From Streptomyces fradiae ATCC 10745 = DSM 40063 (GTDB taxonomy: Bacteria; Actinomycetota; Actinomycetes; Streptomycetales; Streptomycetaceae), in assembly GCF_008704425.1 (NCBI RefSeq), contig NZ_CP023696.1:4380501-4444500 (forward strand): DNA of 64,000 bases. Reading direction: 5' to 3'. A program made the position numbers and the translations under genes. The notes under the pieces are model-generated. The model worked only from the letters and a program-made list of their open reading frames with translations. It was not told where the DNA came from and did not search any database. Of the stretch, positions 61,742-64,000 are shown in pieces. Each line of letters opens with the position of its first letter. Position 1 is the first letter of the stretch.

Positions 61742-62581
61742 TCAGGGGCGCCGCTGGGCCGTGGCCCGGGCAGCCGCGGCGGCGGCCGCCCGCTGGCGCC
61801 GCCCCATGAGCCGCACCTTCCGTACGCAGGTGATCAGACCGGCCACCAGCGTCCCCCCGTACAGCCAGCCGGCGTGCACGGCGAGCGCGGTGACCAGCGC
61901 CATCGCGTGCCCTCCGAAGCCTCCCTCGCCGCCCGCGATGGGCATGACCCCGACCGCGAACGCGATGGGCACGCTGATCGGCGCCGTCACCAGGTCCGCG
62001 CCCCGCACCCACAGGGCGGTCGCGGCGCTGACGGGCAGGAACAGCAGCCCGTAGACGAGCGGCGAACCGTCGAAGAGCAGCCGGTCGAGGCACCCGACGA
62101 GCAGCATGGCGGAGGCGGCGAACAGCCCTCCGCCCAGGCCGGTCAGCCGCGGTTGCGGCAGGCGCCGTACGGCGGCGAGCAGCGCGCCGGGTCCGCGCCG
62201 CGTACCCGAGGCCCCGCCGCCGGGCCGGCCGGGCTTCCCCGGCGGGCGACCGTCCGGCGTCCGCCCCGGCCCGCCGCGCGGCGCCCCGGAACGCCCCCCA
62301 CCGCCCGGCCGCCCGGCGCCACCGGCCGAAAGCCCGCCACCGAGCCGACCACCGGACCGACCGCCGGACCGATCTCCGGGGCCGCCGGAGCCCCCCGGGC
62401 CGCCGGGGCCGCCGCGTGCGTTCCCGCCCGCCCCGTCACCGCCGCGGGCGTCGGCGGCCCGTGCGCCACTGCCGTTCACGCGGCCGTCCAGCCGCCGCGG
62501 CCGACCGGGCCGCTCCCCGCGCGGCGCTCCGGGTCCCGCGTCGAGCCGCCCACCACGCCGTCCACCGGACTGACCGTCCAT
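61742..62581 (-). CDS. DUF6542 membrane protein with Gly/Arg/Pro-rich N-terminus
   Basis: The 279-residue protein has a disordered N-terminal half (about 1-145) built of Gly/Arg/Pro repeats. Four membrane segments follow (GLGGGLFAASAMLLVGCLDRLL, VYGLLFLPVSAATALWV, APISVPIAFAVGVMPI, MALVTALAVHAGWLYGGTLVAGLI), then a basic tail (KVRLMGRRQR). It matches the DUF6542 family, which often neighbours xse/ispH/ychF in Streptomyces. Function unknown. ATG 62581 follows AGGAGGGTG. Confidence 0.85.
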   Translation of the reverse strand: MDGQSGGRRGGRLDAGPGAPRGERPGRPRRLDGRVNGSGARAADARGGDGAGGNARGGPGGPGGSGGPGDRSGGRSGGRLGGGLSAGGAGRPGGGGRSGAPRGGPGRTPDGRPPGKPGRPGGGASGTRRGPGALLAAVRRLPQPRLTGLGGGLFAASAMLLVGCLDRLLFDGSPLVYGLLFLPVSAATALWVRGADLVTAPISVPIAFAVGVMPIAGGEGGFGGHAMALVTALAVHAGWLYGGTLVAGLITCVRKVRLMGRRQRAAAAAAARATAQRRP

Positions 62582-63013
62582 GTGCGCACCCTCCTGGCTG
62601 TCACGCCGGCTGTCGCGCCGGCCGTCGAGCGGGCACCGGGTCCACGCGTCCGGCCGCACCCCCGCCGCCCCCGCCCCGTACCCGCGCCGCCGCCGGGCCG
62701 GCGGCCGGACCGGTCGGCGGCGGGGCCGGGCACCGGGCGGAGCCCCGGACCGCACCCGAGAGCCGGCCGCCGCGCCGCGCGGACGGCGGGGCGCCGCGGC
62801 CTCGGGCGGCGAGGGGGACTGCTCCAGTGCTGCTCCACGGTGACAAAGTAGGCGGGGGACGGTCCGAAAACCGGTACGAGACACACCTTTGGGATGACCT
62901 TGGCGCGAAGTCCACCGCCCGGACCCGGACCGCCCGCCCGTCGCTCCCGGCGCCGGCACGCCCGTAAACTGGGGGGTCGGCCCACCATCCACACTTCTAG
63001 GGAAGTCGCCAAC
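62582..63013. other. 432-base gap between divergent DUF6542 and ychF genes
   Basis: The left two thirds are GC-repeat rich. Around 62835-62905 the sequence is AT-richer and may hold the promoter for the DUF6542 gene. A TAAACT hexamer at 62965-62970 could be the -10 box for ychF, about 45 bases before its start. No gene is seen here. Confidence 0.5.

Positions 63014-64000
<987 letters not shown>

Overview
The window looks like chromosomal DNA from a Streptomyces or a close relative. The DNA is extremely GC-rich with G/C in nearly every third codon position, GTG starts and GTGA/ATGA stop-start overlaps are common, and several genes are typical of the group: a WhiB-like protein, a DUF1707 protein, DUF4245, DUF6542, a Tad pilus cluster without secretin and a DasR-type operator. 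No rRNA, tRNA, phage, insertion sequence or CRISPR array was seen. Both edges cut through genes.

Left part (1-15 kb): a partial small gene, an alanine-type aminotransferase and an MptB-like mannosyltransferase. Then comes a divergent catabolic cluster (3.4-9.3 kb) of D-aminoacylase-type deacylase, PLP deaminase, PfkB kinase, IclR regulator and RidA. Read together, these enzymes fit conversion of N-acetyl-glucosaminate (the C1-oxidised end of chitin) to 2-keto-3-deoxygluconate phosphate. A secreted M14 carboxypeptidase, an unusual Nramp-like transporter and a secreted GH18 chitinase behind a DasR-type operator follow.

Pilus region (15-28 kb): a nearly continuous + strand series with a zinc-ribbon protein, a Pro-rich frame, RcpC/CpaB, TadZ, two TadE-like pseudopilins, TadA, TadB, TadC, Flp pilin, a TadG-like protein, a lipoprotein and an OmpA-domain protein. 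A PIG-V-like glycosyltransferase, a DUF192 protein and the A24 prepilin peptidase follow.

Middle (28-41 kb): aldo/keto reductase, cis-prenyltransferase, PIN-PhoH ATPase, a lytic transglycosylase behind a long structured leader, an AI-2E family exporter with a membrane partner, the ahpC-ahpD/oxyR peroxide-defence pair, an endonuclease/exonuclease/phosphatase protein, and a two-gene SPFH/ribbon-helix-helix operon with a perfect 16-bp palindrome upstream.

Right part (41-64 kb): class A penicillin-binding protein, GAF-PP2C-HATPase phosphatase, DUF402 protein, both fumarase classes flanking a secreted SGNH-ricin B protein, a DUF1707 protein, WblI-like WhiB protein, GlpX, DUF4245, polyphosphate glucokinase, IspH, XseA/XseB, nitroreductase, DUF6542 and the start of YchF. 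Long perfect inverted repeats mark many convergent gene ends. Short in-phase tandem repeats have expanded low-complexity linkers in many otherwise conserved proteins.
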